DNA of 64,000 nt from Lachnospiraceae bacterium (GTDB lineage Bacteria; Bacillota; Clostridia; Lachnospirales; Lachnospiraceae). The translations under genes and the position numbers were made by a program. Numbering within the stretch: the first letter of the stretch is position 1; each line of letters starts with the position of its first letter. Below are positions 27,440 through 35,635 of this stretch, in pieces. Location: the NCBI GenBank assembly GCA_030825115.1, contig JAPJQL010000001.1, positions 186,001-250,000 of the forward strand. The letters are read 5' to 3'. The notes below the pieces were generated by a model. The model was not told where the DNA came from. It ran no database searches and saw only the letters and a program-made list of their open reading frames with translations.

Positions 27440-28165
27440 ATGAGTATGGGTGAACCAAAGAAAATCTATGCCAAGGACAATCCTGATCTGGCGCTCAAGG
27501 TAACAAAGGGTCATTTTTCATCCGACCGTTTTCACATTAATTACTATATTGATATGACATCGTTAAAGATGCGCCGCAAAGATGCTCAGGCTGTGGCCAA
27601 AACCATGGTATCCCGCTATGTCAACCGGGTGCACATCGCCCCGTCCAGCCACATTGGAATCGGCAGGGAAGAGCTCAACCACTACAGCATGTCCATGGCG
27701 ACCAAGACCCCGATCGACACCATCATCTGTATGGATGGCTGCGAGGTGATCGGCGCTTACGTTGCCACCGAACTGGCAGGCATGGGAGTAACTACCTTAA
27801 ACAGCCACAAGACCAGCTACATCATCACCCCGGAATTTGATTCCGCAGGCCAGATGGTCGTTCGCGATAATATCAAGCCGATGTTAAAAGGCAAACACGT
27901 GCTGGTCGTACTGGCTACCGCCATGTCAGGCCGCACGATCGCAAAGAGCATCCGCTGTATCGAATCCTACGGCGGTATTGTGGAAGGCATCTCCGTAATC
28001 TTTTCGGCCGTGACCGAAATCGACGGACATCCGGTAAACTCTGTATTTGACATTGACGATCTGCCGGACTTCCGCTTATCCGACCCGACAGACTGCCCGG
28101 ACTGCAAAGCCGGCGTAAAGCTGGATGCTATTGTCAACAGCTACGGTTACAGTGTACTTGATTGA
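27440..28165 (+). CDS. Phosphoribosyltransferase-like protein with degenerate PRPP motif
   Basis: A 241-residue protein with the overall order of a type I phosphoribosyltransferase (orotate PRTase-like). A hood region and the substrate loop precede a central parallel sheet with VLVVLATAMSGRT near residue 155. In active enzymes this place holds two adjacent acidic residues and a TGGT-like loop; here both acids are missing. Four cysteines near the C-terminus (DCPDCKAGVK region) add an unusual feature. The ATG at 27440 follows GGAGGAGG by 8 bases, and a clear terminator follows the gene. It may be a regulatory or binding protein rather than a catalyst; the family is known only as PRTase-like. 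Confidence 0.7.
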   Translation: MSMGEPKKIYAKDNPDLALKVTKGHFSSDRFHINYYIDMTSLKMRRKDAQAVAKTMVSRYVNRVHIAPSSHIGIGREELNHYSMSMATKTPIDTIICMDGCEVIGAYVATELAGMGVTTLNSHKTSYIITPEFDSAGQMVVRDNIKPMLKGKHVLVVLATAMSGRTIAKSIRCIESYGGIVEGISVIFSAVTEIDGHPVNSVFDIDDLPDFRLSDPTDCPDCKAGVKLDAIVNSYGYSVLD

Positions 28166-28191
28166 TCCTGAACGGAATCAGATCAAAGAGA

Positions 28192-28226
28192 AGGCATGGA
28201 CGTCAAAATCCATGCCTCCTTTTTTA
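28192..28226 (+). terminator. Terminator after the PRTase-like gene
   Basis: Arms AGGCATGGA (28192-28200) and TCCATGCCT (28209-28217) form a 9-bp stem followed by CCTTTTTT. It overlaps the last codon of the convergent Crp/Fnr gene by a few bases. Confidence 0.88.
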
Positions 28227-28910
28227 TTTGATCTCTCTCCCGCTCTCAATCAATTCCAGAAGCCGCTCTTCATCCTTGATGACCACCATACCGTGCTCTT
28301 TTGAAATGTAACCATCCTTCTTTAACAGCGCCACGATCCTGGATACCGTCACCGGATGGGTTCCCAGGTATCTGGACATCTCCAGAAATGTCAGCTGCTT
28401 CGGAAGCACCTTCTTTCCGTCCTTTTCGACATAAGACTCCAGCAAAAGCCTGCAGAACCTGGTCCCGGCGCTCTCCTCCATCGCCTGCTGAAAATGGTCT
28501 AAAAGATCAATATAGTTTGCAGTCAGCACCTGCAGCACCAGCTTGTTAAACTCAAAATCCGTTTCCAACAGATGTTTGTAATCCGCCTCCCGGAGCTGGT
28601 ACAATACACAGCGGGTCTTTGCCACCAAAAATACATTTGCCTGTCCGACCTTGCGCATACGCCCTACCGCCCGCTCACTGACCTGCGTCAGCAGCAGAGG
28701 TGCAAATCCAATCAGACGTTTCCCATTAAAATAGAGATAGACGCGTTCTTCGCCTTCCTTTGTATATGTCGTCAGCCCCACAAGCCCTGACACAAGAAAG
28801 TATGCCGACTTACTCTTCTCCATATCCACCGCCTTGTAAATCATCTCATCTTTTTCTACAACAAGCTCATGTCCATATTTTAAAAAACAGTCGATCAATG
28901 TATTATCCAA
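28224..28910 (-). CDS. Crp/Fnr-family transcriptional regulator
   Basis: A 228-residue regulator. The N-terminal cyclic-nucleotide-binding-like beta roll (about residues 15-120) includes YFLVSGLVGLTTYTKEGEE and VYLYFNGKRLIGF, a long dimerisation helix follows, and the C-terminal winged helix contains FLEMSRYLGTHPVTVSRIVA. No N-terminal cysteine cluster for an FNR iron-sulfur centre is present, so oxygen sensing by that route is unlikely. It is divergent from the SLC13-sulfotransferase operon; the intergenic region holds two TGTTA-N6-TAACA palindromes of the size this family binds, one near each gene. Confidence 0.88.
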   Translation of the reverse strand: MDNTLIDCFLKYGHELVVEKDEMIYKAVDMEKSKSAYFLVSGLVGLTTYTKEGEERVYLYFNGKRLIGFAPLLLTQVSERAVGRMRKVGQANVFLVAKTRCVLYQLREADYKHLLETDFEFNKLVLQVLTANYIDLLDHFQQAMEESAGTRFCRLLLESYVEKDGKKVLPKQLTFLEMSRYLGTHPVTVSRIVALLKKDGYISKEHGMVVIKDEERLLELIESGREIK

Positions 28911-28953
28911 GTTTTATCGTCTCCTTTTAAATCCGTCCCGCAACCGGAACCTC

Positions 28954-28969
28954 TGTTAATATGATAACA
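28954..28969. promoter_or_regulatory. Crp/Fnr-type palindrome near the regulator gene
   Basis: TGTTA-ATATGA-TAACA, a perfect 5-6-5 palindrome centred about 51 bases upstream of the regulator start codon. The architecture equals CRP (TGTGA-N6-TCACA), and the half-site is identical to the second copy at 29038-29053. Confidence 0.7.
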
Positions 28970-29037
28970 TGATTCAGGATTTTTGACTATATTTTTTCAG
29001 TAACTTAACGCATGCTATATCACTTCACCAACAATAA

Positions 29038-29068
29038 TGTTAAAATAATAACATAATTTGTATATAAT
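29038..29068 (+). promoter_or_regulatory. Crp/Fnr-type palindrome and promoter of the SLC13-sulfotransferase operon
   Basis: TGTTA-AAATAA-TAACA (29038-29053) lies upstream of a perfect TATAAT at 29063-29068. The -35 position (29040-29045, TTAAAA) is poor and falls within the palindrome. A bound regulator would therefore sit on the -35 region, which fits repression or non-standard activation. Confidence 0.7.
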
Positions 29069-29086
29069 GTATGGAGGTATTCACAA

Positions 29087-30562
29087 ATGAGCAATCAAGC
29101 AAAAGCAATCAGCACTAAAGCAATTCATTCGATCATTGGAGTTGCTATCATGTTACTGTTCCCTTACCTTCCGATCTCACTGCCGGAAGTGACCCCGGTT
29201 GGAATGGAGATCATCGGAATCTTCATCGGAACGCTGTATCTTTGGACAACCGTAGACCCGGTATGGTCCAGCCTTTTATCTATTTTTATGGTTGGTACTT
29301 CCCATTTTGCACCGATGAACCAGGTGCTGCAGACTGCATTCGGCAATCCTGTCGTTGTGCAGATGCTGTTCATCATGATCGTTATGAACGCGCTGGTATA
29401 CAACAAGCTGACCGTATACATAGGACGCTTCTTCCTCACCTTGAAGATCAACAACGGGCGTCCCTGGGTATTCACTACCATGCTGATGATCGGCGCGATG
29501 CTGATGGCGGCATTCGTAGGTCCGTTTGCTCCGATCTTCCTGTTCTGGCCGGTGCTTTATGATATCTTCCAGGAGATCGGCATCAAAAAAGGAGATAAAT
29601 ATGCGACCATCATGATCATCCTGATCGCAGTGGCTACCCTGATCGGTTTCCCTGTACCTCCGTACAGCGGCAACGGACTTGCCCTGCTTGGCAACTATGC
29701 AGGAATCACAGAAAATATGGGAAACAAGATCGTCATCAACAACGCTGCTTACCTTGTGCTTGCGCTGATTTATGGTTTTATCGCCATTGCGGCAATTGTA
29801 CTCTTCTGTAAGTACATCCTTCGCCCGGACGTGACAAAGCTGAAAAATCTGGACGTGGAAATGTTAAAAAGGAATCCTCTTCCTCCGTTAAACGGAAACC
29901 AGAAATTCCTTGCATACTCCTTTGTGGCTTATATCTGCATCATGCTGCTTCCGAGTGTATTCCCGAAGCTTGCGATCATGCAGTTCTTAAACCAGAACAC
30001 CTACGGAATCGCCCTCGGCTACAGTGCTCTTTTATGCTGTGTCAGCCTGGATACCAAGACACACGAGCCGGTTATGCCGTTTGGTAAGACAATGGCAAGC
30101 TTTGCATGGGGCACATTTTTCCTCTGCACCACGGCTATCCTGTTAGGAAGCGTGCTGACCACCGAATCAACCGGAATCTCCGCATTCCTGAATGCTATCC
30201 TGGGACCGATCTTCACCAACATGTCCCTGATCACATTCTATGTTGTCCTGCTGGTCATCACCCTGTTCCTGACCAACCTTTGCAACAGCCTTGTTGTTGG
30301 TATGCTGATGCAGCCGGTTATCGCAACGTTTTGTTTGGCAAACGGCATCAACTCCGCGCCGATCATCGCCCTGCTGATCATTTTCGTACTTGCAAGTGCC
30401 GCAGTAACTCCGGCCGCTTCTCCGTTCGCCGCAATGATCCACGGCAACAAAGAATGGCTGAAGTCCGGTGAGATCTACAAATACACCCTGATGTTTGTGG
30501 CGATCGAGCTGTTACTGGCTGTTATTGTAGGGATTCCGCTGGCAAATGTCCTGATCCGGTAG
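29087..30562 (+). CDS. SLC13/DASS-family anion permease
   Basis: A 491-residue inner-membrane protein with about 11-12 helices of the ion-transporter superfamily that includes divalent anion/sodium symporters. Two repeat halves are visible, with hairpin-like polar stretches GFPVPPYSGNGLALLGNY near residue 190 and AAVTPAASPFAAMIHG near 448 in the positions where DASS proteins bind substrate and sodium. The adjacent aryl-sulfate sulfotransferase, 47 bases downstream in the same direction, suggests transport of sulfated aromatics or sulfate. ATG 29087 follows GGAGGT. Likely controlled by the divergent Crp/Fnr regulator through the palindrome at the promoter. Confidence 0.78.
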   Translation: MSNQAKAISTKAIHSIIGVAIMLLFPYLPISLPEVTPVGMEIIGIFIGTLYLWTTVDPVWSSLLSIFMVGTSHFAPMNQVLQTAFGNPVVVQMLFIMIVMNALVYNKLTVYIGRFFLTLKINNGRPWVFTTMLMIGAMLMAAFVGPFAPIFLFWPVLYDIFQEIGIKKGDKYATIMIILIAVATLIGFPVPPYSGNGLALLGNYAGITENMGNKIVINNAAYLVLALIYGFIAIAAIVLFCKYILRPDVTKLKNLDVEMLKRNPLPPLNGNQKFLAYSFVAYICIMLLPSVFPKLAIMQFLNQNTYGIALGYSALLCCVSLDTKTHEPVMPFGKTMASFAWGTFFLCTTAILLGSVLTTESTGISAFLNAILGPIFTNMSLITFYVVLLVITLFLTNLCNSLVVGMLMQPVIATFCLANGINSAPIIALLIIFVLASAAVTPAASPFAAMIHGNKEWLKSGEIYKYTLMFVAIELLLAVIVGIPLANVLIR

Positions 30563-30609
30563 GACTGCCGGTTCACACATCATTCATTTATATGAGGAGG
30601 TAATGCGAT

Positions 30610-32475
30610 ATGGAAACAATCAAGTATTCATTTTTATCATCGATCCTGACCCGTCAGGCAGAGGCGGAAGACGCCATGCTTGCGGAGTTTGAAAATGGGA
30701 ACTATACCATCGAAAATCCTTTGGTAAAGTACAATCCCTATCTGATCAACCCGCTGGCCGCCGTGGTACTGTTCCGCACGGAAAAAGAAGTGGCAGTCAC
30801 CATAACGGTGCGCGGAAAAGAAAAACACGGAGATATCAAGCATACCTTCCCAAAGGCGACCACCCATATCCTTCCGGTTTTAGGCCTCTATGCAGATTAT
30901 GAAAACACGGTGGATATCGAGCTCTACCGCGGTTACAAAAAAACAGTTCAGATCCAGACAGAGCCGCTCGGCAGCGACGTGCCGAAGTTAGTCCGCATGG
31001 AGACGACAGCGGGATATCTGCAGGACCAGCTGATCATCGTCTCTCCAGCACTGACCCAGCTTGCCTCCGGCTTTGACTATCAGGGAGAGATCCGCTGGTA
31101 TCTGAACATACCGACCGTATTTGATATCAAGCGGCTGAAAAACGGCAACATCTCCATCGGCAGCCACCGTCTGCTCCAGATGCCTTACTACATGTCCGGT
31201 CTCTATGAGATGAGCATGGTCGGCAAGATCTATAAAGAATATGCCATCCCGGGCGGCTACCATCACGACCAGTTTGAGATGGAGGACGGCAACCTGTTAG
31301 TCCTGACTGAAGACCTGCGAAGCGATACCGTAGAAGATATGCTGGTCCTGATCGACCGGAATACCGGCGACATCTTAAAGACCTGGGACTATAAAAACTT
31401 CCTGGAGCCGGGCGTCGGACCGTCCGGAAGCTATACCCCGCACGACTGGTTCCACAACAACGCCGTATGGTATGACAAAAATACCAACTCCATCACCCTG
31501 TCCGGCCGCCATATCGACGCAATGGTAAACATCGACTATGACAGCGGTGAACTGAACTGGATTATCGGCGACCCCACCGGCTGGCCGGAGAAATACCAGA
31601 AATATTTCTTCAAACCGGTTGGAGACGGAGAATTTGACTGGCAGTACGAGCAGCATGCCTGCGTGATCACCCCTGACGGTGATGTCATGTGCTTCGACAA
31701 CGGTCACTGGCGCTCTAAAGTAAAAGAGAATTATCTCCTGAACAAAGATAACTTCTCCCGCGGCGTGCGCTATAAGATCAATACCGACGACATGACGATC
31801 GAGCAGGTATGGCAGTTCGGAAAAGAACGTGGACAGCATTTCTTCTCCCAGTACATCTGCAATGTGGAGTATTACGAGGAAGGCCACTATATGGTCCATT
31901 CCGGCGGCATCCAGTACTACAAGGGAGAAGCCTCCGAGCAGTTTGCAGCCCTCATGCAGGACGACCCGGATGTGTCCACAAGGAGCATCACGGTGGAAGT
32001 CCTCAACGACCAGGTAATGCTGGAGCTGGAGGTAGAAGGCAACTTCTACCGCGCAGAGAAGCTCCGCCTGTATCACGACCAGACCAACCTCTCTGTCGGA
32101 CACGGAGAGTATCTGGGACAGATGGGCGTGACCAAGGAATTTGAGACCGATATCCCGATGGAGTCTTCCGGTCAGCTGATCCCGGAGCGTTATGAGTCGG
32201 AGATCATCGAAGAAGATGACCGCTTTACCTACAAGGCGATCTTTGAAAAAGGCCAGTTAGTCATGTTGATGTTAGAGCAGGGTGAGGAAAAACACCGTTA
32301 CTACATCTCCACCTCTGCAAGACAGTTTGAGGCTCTCTGCTGCGGAACCTTCATCACAAAGGACGCACGCGCAGTTACCCTCAGCGTGAACAAAGCCGGC
32401 TTGAGCGGCGTCTACGATGTAAGAGTGATCGTAGATGATGAAAAATTTGAAACAGGCATTCAGATTCACTGTTAA
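30610..32475 (+). CDS. Aryl-sulfate sulfotransferase (AssT-type)
   Basis: A 621-residue enzyme of the bacterial AssT family, which moves sulfate from one phenolic sulfate to another phenol through a sulfo-histidine, without PAPS. Candidate active-site residues are His278 (TPHDWFHNN), His349 (YEQHACV), Arg368 (GHWRSK) and His430 (YMVHSGG); the spacing 349-368-430 resembles the His-Arg-His spacing in E. coli AssT. An N-terminal beta-sandwich-like region (about 35-115) precedes the propeller. There is no signal peptide, unlike the periplasmic E. coli enzyme, so it probably acts in the cytoplasm on substrates brought in by the SLC13 permease. AGGAGG precedes the ATG. Confidence 0.85.
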   Translation: METIKYSFLSSILTRQAEAEDAMLAEFENGNYTIENPLVKYNPYLINPLAAVVLFRTEKEVAVTITVRGKEKHGDIKHTFPKATTHILPVLGLYADYENTVDIELYRGYKKTVQIQTEPLGSDVPKLVRMETTAGYLQDQLIIVSPALTQLASGFDYQGEIRWYLNIPTVFDIKRLKNGNISIGSHRLLQMPYYMSGLYEMSMVGKIYKEYAIPGGYHHDQFEMEDGNLLVLTEDLRSDTVEDMLVLIDRNTGDILKTWDYKNFLEPGVGPSGSYTPHDWFHNNAVWYDKNTNSITLSGRHIDAMVNIDYDSGELNWIIGDPTGWPEKYQKYFFKPVGDGEFDWQYEQHACVITPDGDVMCFDNGHWRSKVKENYLLNKDNFSRGVRYKINTDDMTIEQVWQFGKERGQHFFSQYICNVEYYEEGHYMVHSGGIQYYKGEASEQFAALMQDDPDVSTRSITVEVLNDQVMLELEVEGNFYRAEKLRLYHDQTNLSVGHGEYLGQMGVTKEFETDIPMESSGQLIPERYESEIIEEDDRFTYKAIFEKGQLVMLMLEQGEEKHRYYISTSARQFEALCCGTFITKDARAVTLSVNKAGLSGVYDVRVIVDDEKFETGIQIHC

Positions 32476-32479
32476 TGTC

Positions 32480-32523
32480 AGAAATGCCCGGATGGCGCTC
32501 CTCTTCCATCCGGGCATTTCTAT
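32480..32523. terminator. Bidirectional terminator after the sulfotransferase gene
   Basis: Arms AAATGCCCGGATGG and CCATCCGGGCATTT form a 14-bp stem between the sulfotransferase and the convergent lipoprotein gene. The plus strand then reads CTATTT. Confidence 0.85.
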
Positions 32524-32537
32524 TTGCTTAACCTCAT

Positions 32538-32891
32538 TTAACGGCTTTCGTCTGCTGCCGCTGTCGTGTTCTGGCTGTCTCCTGTAATATCGTCTACACC
32601 GCGCTCCACATCATCGACAAGACCCTCGATCACACCGCCGGAAGTGCTTTCATTCGCCCCGGAAGGGTTTGAAGTCCCTGTAGAATTGCTCATACCGCTT
32701 TCTGAGCCGCCTGTACTGCCGCCGTTTTGGTTCATACCGCCGGTAGTGTTTCCGCTCTCGCTGGAAGCAGAGGAGGTGGTCGTCTGGGTTGTAGAACCCT
32801 GGCCGGAGTTATTCTTATTGCCACAGCCTGTCATGCAGAGCATGAAAAGTGCGAGCATCATGACACATACTGCAATTCTGGTTTTTTTCAT
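32538..32891 (-). CDS. Small Ser/Gly/Asn-rich lipoprotein of unknown function
   Basis: A 117-residue predicted lipoprotein. The signal peptide ends in the lipobox MTGC near residue 21, followed by a low-complexity stretch (about residues 23-80) of Ser, Thr, Gly and Asn, then a short segment with GGVIEGLVDDVERGVDDITG near 82-101 that may be the only structured part. It should be anchored on the outer face of the membrane. ATG 32891 is preferred because AAAGGAG lies nine bases upstream; an ATG two codons earlier is too close to that site. Function not recognised. Confidence 0.7.
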   Translation of the reverse strand: MKKTRIAVCVMMLALFMLCMTGCGNKNNSGQGSTTQTTTSSASSESGNTTGGMNQNGGSTGGSESGMSNSTGTSNPSGANESTSGGVIEGLVDDVERGVDDITGDSQNTTAAADESR

Positions 32892-32953
32892 AATCATATT
32901 CTCCTTTCACTTGTTGTTCTTATTATGCGGATTCCGTGATTTTTTTATACAAC

Positions 32954-32994
32954 AAAAAAATGGCGTCCCCAAATGAAAGGACTGCCATTTTTTT
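32954..32994 (-). terminator. Terminator after dapB
   Basis: On the minus strand AAAAAAATGGC, with GTCC and GGGGAC inner pairs and CGCCATTTTTTT, form a strong hairpin flanked by A and T runs. It can act in both directions but fits the dapA-dapB transcript. Confidence 0.8.
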
Positions 32995-33007
32995 CAAAAA
33001 TTATATT

Positions 33008-33769
33008 TTATGAAGATGCGATCACATCTGCCATGCTGTACATCCCCGCTTCTCTTCCTGCCAGAAATTTTGCAGCTTCTATCGCTCCTTTTGCAAAGAT
33101 CGCCTTAGAATATGCCGTGTGGCTGAACGTTACCACCTCATCCTTCCCGGCAAAGATCACATCATGCTCGCCGACGATCGAACCGCCCCGGACGGCCTGA
33201 ATCCCAATCTCCCTGCTGTCGCGTTTTTCCCGCTTTGCGGTGCGGTCGTACTGGTAGTGGTAGCTGTGGTCCATCGCCTCATTGATCGAGTCTGCCAGAG
33301 CCAGTGCTGTCCCGCTTGGGGCATCCACTTTCTGGTTGTGGTGCTTCTCTACGATCTCGATATCGAATCCGGCTCCCGCAAGGACCCTGGCCGCATCCTG
33401 AACCAGCTTCAGCAGCGTGTTCACGCCGAGGGACATATTGGCGGAGCGCAGCACGGCAGCCGTCTCACTGACCTTTGCAGCCTTCGCAAGCTGCTCCTTT
33501 GATAACCCCGTCGTACAGAGCACAACCGGCATCTTTGTCCGCTCACAGTAGTCCAAAAGCCCGTCTACCGCTTTTGCCGACGCAAAATCCACGATCACAT
33601 CTGCCTTAACGGTACATGCATCCAGCGATGAAAATACAGGATAATCATTCTGTACCTTGTCCGACAGATCGATCCCTGCCACAATCTCAATCTCATCCAT
33701 GTCCTTCACCAGTCCGGTGATGACCTGTCCCATGGCTCCGTTGCAGCCATGCATAATCACTTTTACCAT
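33008..33769 (-). CDS. dapB: 4-hydroxy-tetrahydrodipicolinate reductase
   Basis: A 253-residue NAD(P)H-dependent reductase, second step of the lysine/diaminopimelate branch. The N-terminal Rossmann motif VIMHGCNGAMGQ (residues about 4-15) binds the nucleotide, and the catalytic signature EKHHNQKVDAPSGTALAL lies near residue 140. The product leads to diaminopimelate for peptidoglycan and to lysine, and in sporulators tetrahydrodipicolinate precursors also feed dipicolinic acid. It is 64 bases downstream of dapA in the same lysine-riboswitch-controlled unit. Confidence 0.95.
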   Translation of the reverse strand: MVKVIMHGCNGAMGQVITGLVKDMDEIEIVAGIDLSDKVQNDYPVFSSLDACTVKADVIVDFASAKAVDGLLDYCERTKMPVVLCTTGLSKEQLAKAAKVSETAAVLRSANMSLGVNTLLKLVQDAARVLAGAGFDIEIVEKHHNQKVDAPSGTALALADSINEAMDHSYHYQYDRTAKREKRDSREIGIQAVRGGSIVGEHDVIFAGKDEVVTFSHTAYSKAIFAKGAIEAAKFLAGREAGMYSMADVIASS

Positions 33770-33833
33770 CTTTTGTCCGCCTCCTGCTCCTTCTCTTCCG
33801 GCTGTGTCATCCGGTTTTGTCTCTATGCTCCTG

Positions 33834-34718
33834 TCAGAGAATCCCGTACTCCTTCATCGCCTTTTCAAGCCGCTCCTGGTTCTGCGGCTCCATCTCGGTC
33901 AGCGGCAGACGCATCGGTCCGGTCTCTTTGCCCATCAGGTTCAGCGCGGCCTTGACCGGAATCGGGTTCACCTCACAGAACAGCGCGTTCACCAGCGGAA
34001 TCGCCTCAAGCTGCAGCGCGCAGCTCTTCTTCACATCGCCGTCAAAGTAAGACTGGCAGATGTCATGGGTCTGCTGCGGGGCAATATTGGACAGGACAGA
34101 GATAACACCCTTTCCGCCCAGGGATAACAGGGGTACGATCTGGTCGTCATTGCCTGAATACAGATCTACACAGCCCTCCGCCATGTTCATGATCTCGGCG
34201 ATGGCGGAAAAATTGCCGCTCGCCTCTTTTACGCCCACGATGTTCGGCACGTCCCTGCACAGCTTCACGATCGTCGCCGGCGTCATCGTAACACCGGTAC
34301 GTCCCGGGATGTGGTAGAGCAGGATGGGAAGCTTCACAGACTCTGCAATCGCCGTATAATGGGCGATCAGGCCGTTCTGGGTCGCTTTATTATAATATGG
34401 AGTCACGAGAAGCAGACCGTCTGCTCCCGCCTTCTCCGCCTCCTGGGACAGATGGATCGCCTCTTTTGTGGAGTTAGAACCTGCTCCCGCGATGACCGGA
34501 ATCCTTCCGTTTACCACCTCACAGGTAAACCGCACGACCTTTACATGCTCCTCATGGCTCATCGTGGAAGACTCCCCGGTAGTGCCGCAGGAAATGATGG
34601 CATCCGTACCTCCTGCGATCTGCTCCTCCAAAAGCTCTCTGAGTTTATCGTAATTCACCTCTCCATTCGGATAAAACGGAGTAACCAACGCAACGCCTGC
34701 ACCTTCAAAAATAGCCAT
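33834..34718 (-). CDS. dapA: 4-hydroxy-tetrahydrodipicolinate synthase
   Basis: A 294-residue TIM-barrel lyase that condenses pyruvate with aspartate semialdehyde. Visible active-site elements are GTTGES (45-50), Tyr135 in LLYHIPGR and the Schiff-base Lys164 in VGVKEASG. The start at 34718 follows GAGGAGG; the frame continues upstream without a site. A lysine riboswitch with terminator sits directly in front, so transcription should fall when lysine is abundant. It forms an operon with dapB. Confidence 0.96.
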   Translation of the reverse strand: MAIFEGAGVALVTPFYPNGEVNYDKLRELLEEQIAGGTDAIISCGTTGESSTMSHEEHVKVVRFTCEVVNGRIPVIAGAGSNSTKEAIHLSQEAEKAGADGLLLVTPYYNKATQNGLIAHYTAIAESVKLPILLYHIPGRTGVTMTPATIVKLCRDVPNIVGVKEASGNFSAIAEIMNMAEGCVDLYSGNDDQIVPLLSLGGKGVISVLSNIAPQQTHDICQSYFDGDVKKSCALQLEAIPLVNALFCEVNPIPVKAALNLMGKETGPMRLPLTEMEPQNQERLEKAMKEYGIL

Positions 34719-34746
34719 ATCAATATCCTCCTCTTCCAATTAAGCG

Positions 34747-34782
34747 AAAAATAAGGGCTGACGTCTGGTAATGTCAGCCCTT
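34747..34782 (-). terminator. Riboswitch-controlled terminator of dapA-dapB
   Basis: On the minus strand AAGGGCTGAC (34782-34773) and GTCAGCCCTT (34762-34753) form a perfect 10-bp stem followed by ATTTTT. It is the expression platform of the lysine riboswitch directly upstream and ends 29 bases before the dapA ATG. Confidence 0.9.
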
Positions 34783-34809
34783 AAAGTCCGAATCCTTGCT
34801 TCCTTCTTT

Positions 34810-34974
34810 AAGTAGCTCCCCATCCGAATCCGGATGACAGTCATACGGCTCTTCACCCTATGCCCAGACAGATATGTCCAGTCCATATCTGACTTCGGCG
34901 CCCGCCCTTTCTGATACCGTCCTCTGCGTCTGGCGCATCTGGTATCATACTCTTGCTTCGCGCAACCTCTACTT
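34810..34974 (-). ncRNA. Lysine riboswitch (L box)
   Basis: The minus-strand leader carries the conserved L-box blocks in order: AAGTAGAGGTTGCGCGAAGC, AAGAGTATG, AAAGGG followed by GCGCCGAAG, CTGG, and a 3' end GGGGAGCTACTT. The P1 helix pairs AAGTAG (34974-34969) with CTACTT (34815-34810). It is followed by a terminator and then dapA. By family knowledge, lysine binding stabilises P1 and favours termination. Confidence 0.93.
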
Positions 34975-34988
34975 TGTGTCATGTAGTA

Positions 34989-35017
34989 ATACTATCATTA
35001 ACTTTGGCAATTGTCAA
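34989..35017 (-). promoter_or_regulatory. Promoter of the lysine riboswitch-dapAB transcript
   Basis: TTGACA (35017-35012), 17-bp spacer, TAGTAT (34994-34989), placing the start about eight bases before the riboswitch P1 helix. The -35 overlaps the last codons of the upstream adenosyltransferase-like gene. Confidence 0.85.
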
Positions 35018-35526
35018 CTTATTTCCTGCCCGGAACCTTTGCAGTACACCTTCTCGATCCGGTCGATCTGGTCGGCGATCCGGCCGATACGCTCCGGCAT
35101 CTTCTTGCCGGTCAGGATGACGTCCGCCTCATCCCTGCACGCAAGGATCGCCTCAAGCTCCTCTTCCGAAAGAATAGACTGGTCGACAAGCCCCAGAACC
35201 TCATCCAGGATCAGAAGTTCGCATTCCCCTGTACACAGAACCTTCTTTGCGTAGCCCAGACCGTTGCGGATATTCAGCAGTTCTTCCTGCTTCTCTTCCT
35301 CGGTCAGCTCTTCAAAATAGCAGTCCGATTTTTCAAACCGGAATACCTTCATCTGCGGTTCCAGACGCTTGATGACATCCAGGTCCTCCTGCTTCTGGTT
35401 TCCCTTCAGAAACTGGATGACGATCACATCCTTCTGCTTCGTCAGTGCCTGAATCCCTCTTCCCAGCGCCAGCGCCGTCTTGCCGGAACCATTGCCGCAG
35501 ATTATCTCAATCTTGCCTGTTTTCAT
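35014..35526 (-). CDS. Cob(I)alamin adenosyltransferase-like P-loop protein (CobA/BtuR family)
   Basis: A 170-residue nucleotide-binding protein. The P-loop GNGSGKTALALGRG is near residue 10, followed by VIVIQFLKGNQ near 35 and ELLILDEVLG near 105, which match the CobA/BtuR family that adenosylates corrinoids. The P-loop differs from the usual GKGKGKT, replacing the middle lysine with serine. No other cobalamin genes are in the window, so it may serve corrinoid recycling for adenosylcobalamin enzymes elsewhere. ATG 35526 follows GAGGTG; a TTG five codons upstream is less likely. Confidence 0.75.
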   Translation of the reverse strand: MKTGKIEIICGNGSGKTALALGRGIQALTKQKDVIVIQFLKGNQKQEDLDVIKRLEPQMKVFRFEKSDCYFEELTEEEKQEELLNIRNGLGYAKKVLCTGECELLILDEVLGLVDQSILSEEELEAILACRDEADVILTGKKMPERIGRIADQIDRIEKVYCKGSGQEIS

Positions 35527-35635
35527 CTTTATGCACCTCAATAAAACTTTATCCTGTTTTTCTTAAAGCCTGCTTATCGTACCATATCCTTTCGGATTTT
35601 GCAAGCATTCTTACGTTTTTATTAAGCTGCCCGCC

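Noticed and set aside
31375..32103. 242-codon open frame opposite the sulfotransferase
   Set aside because: Antisense shadow; the plus-strand protein is well supported.
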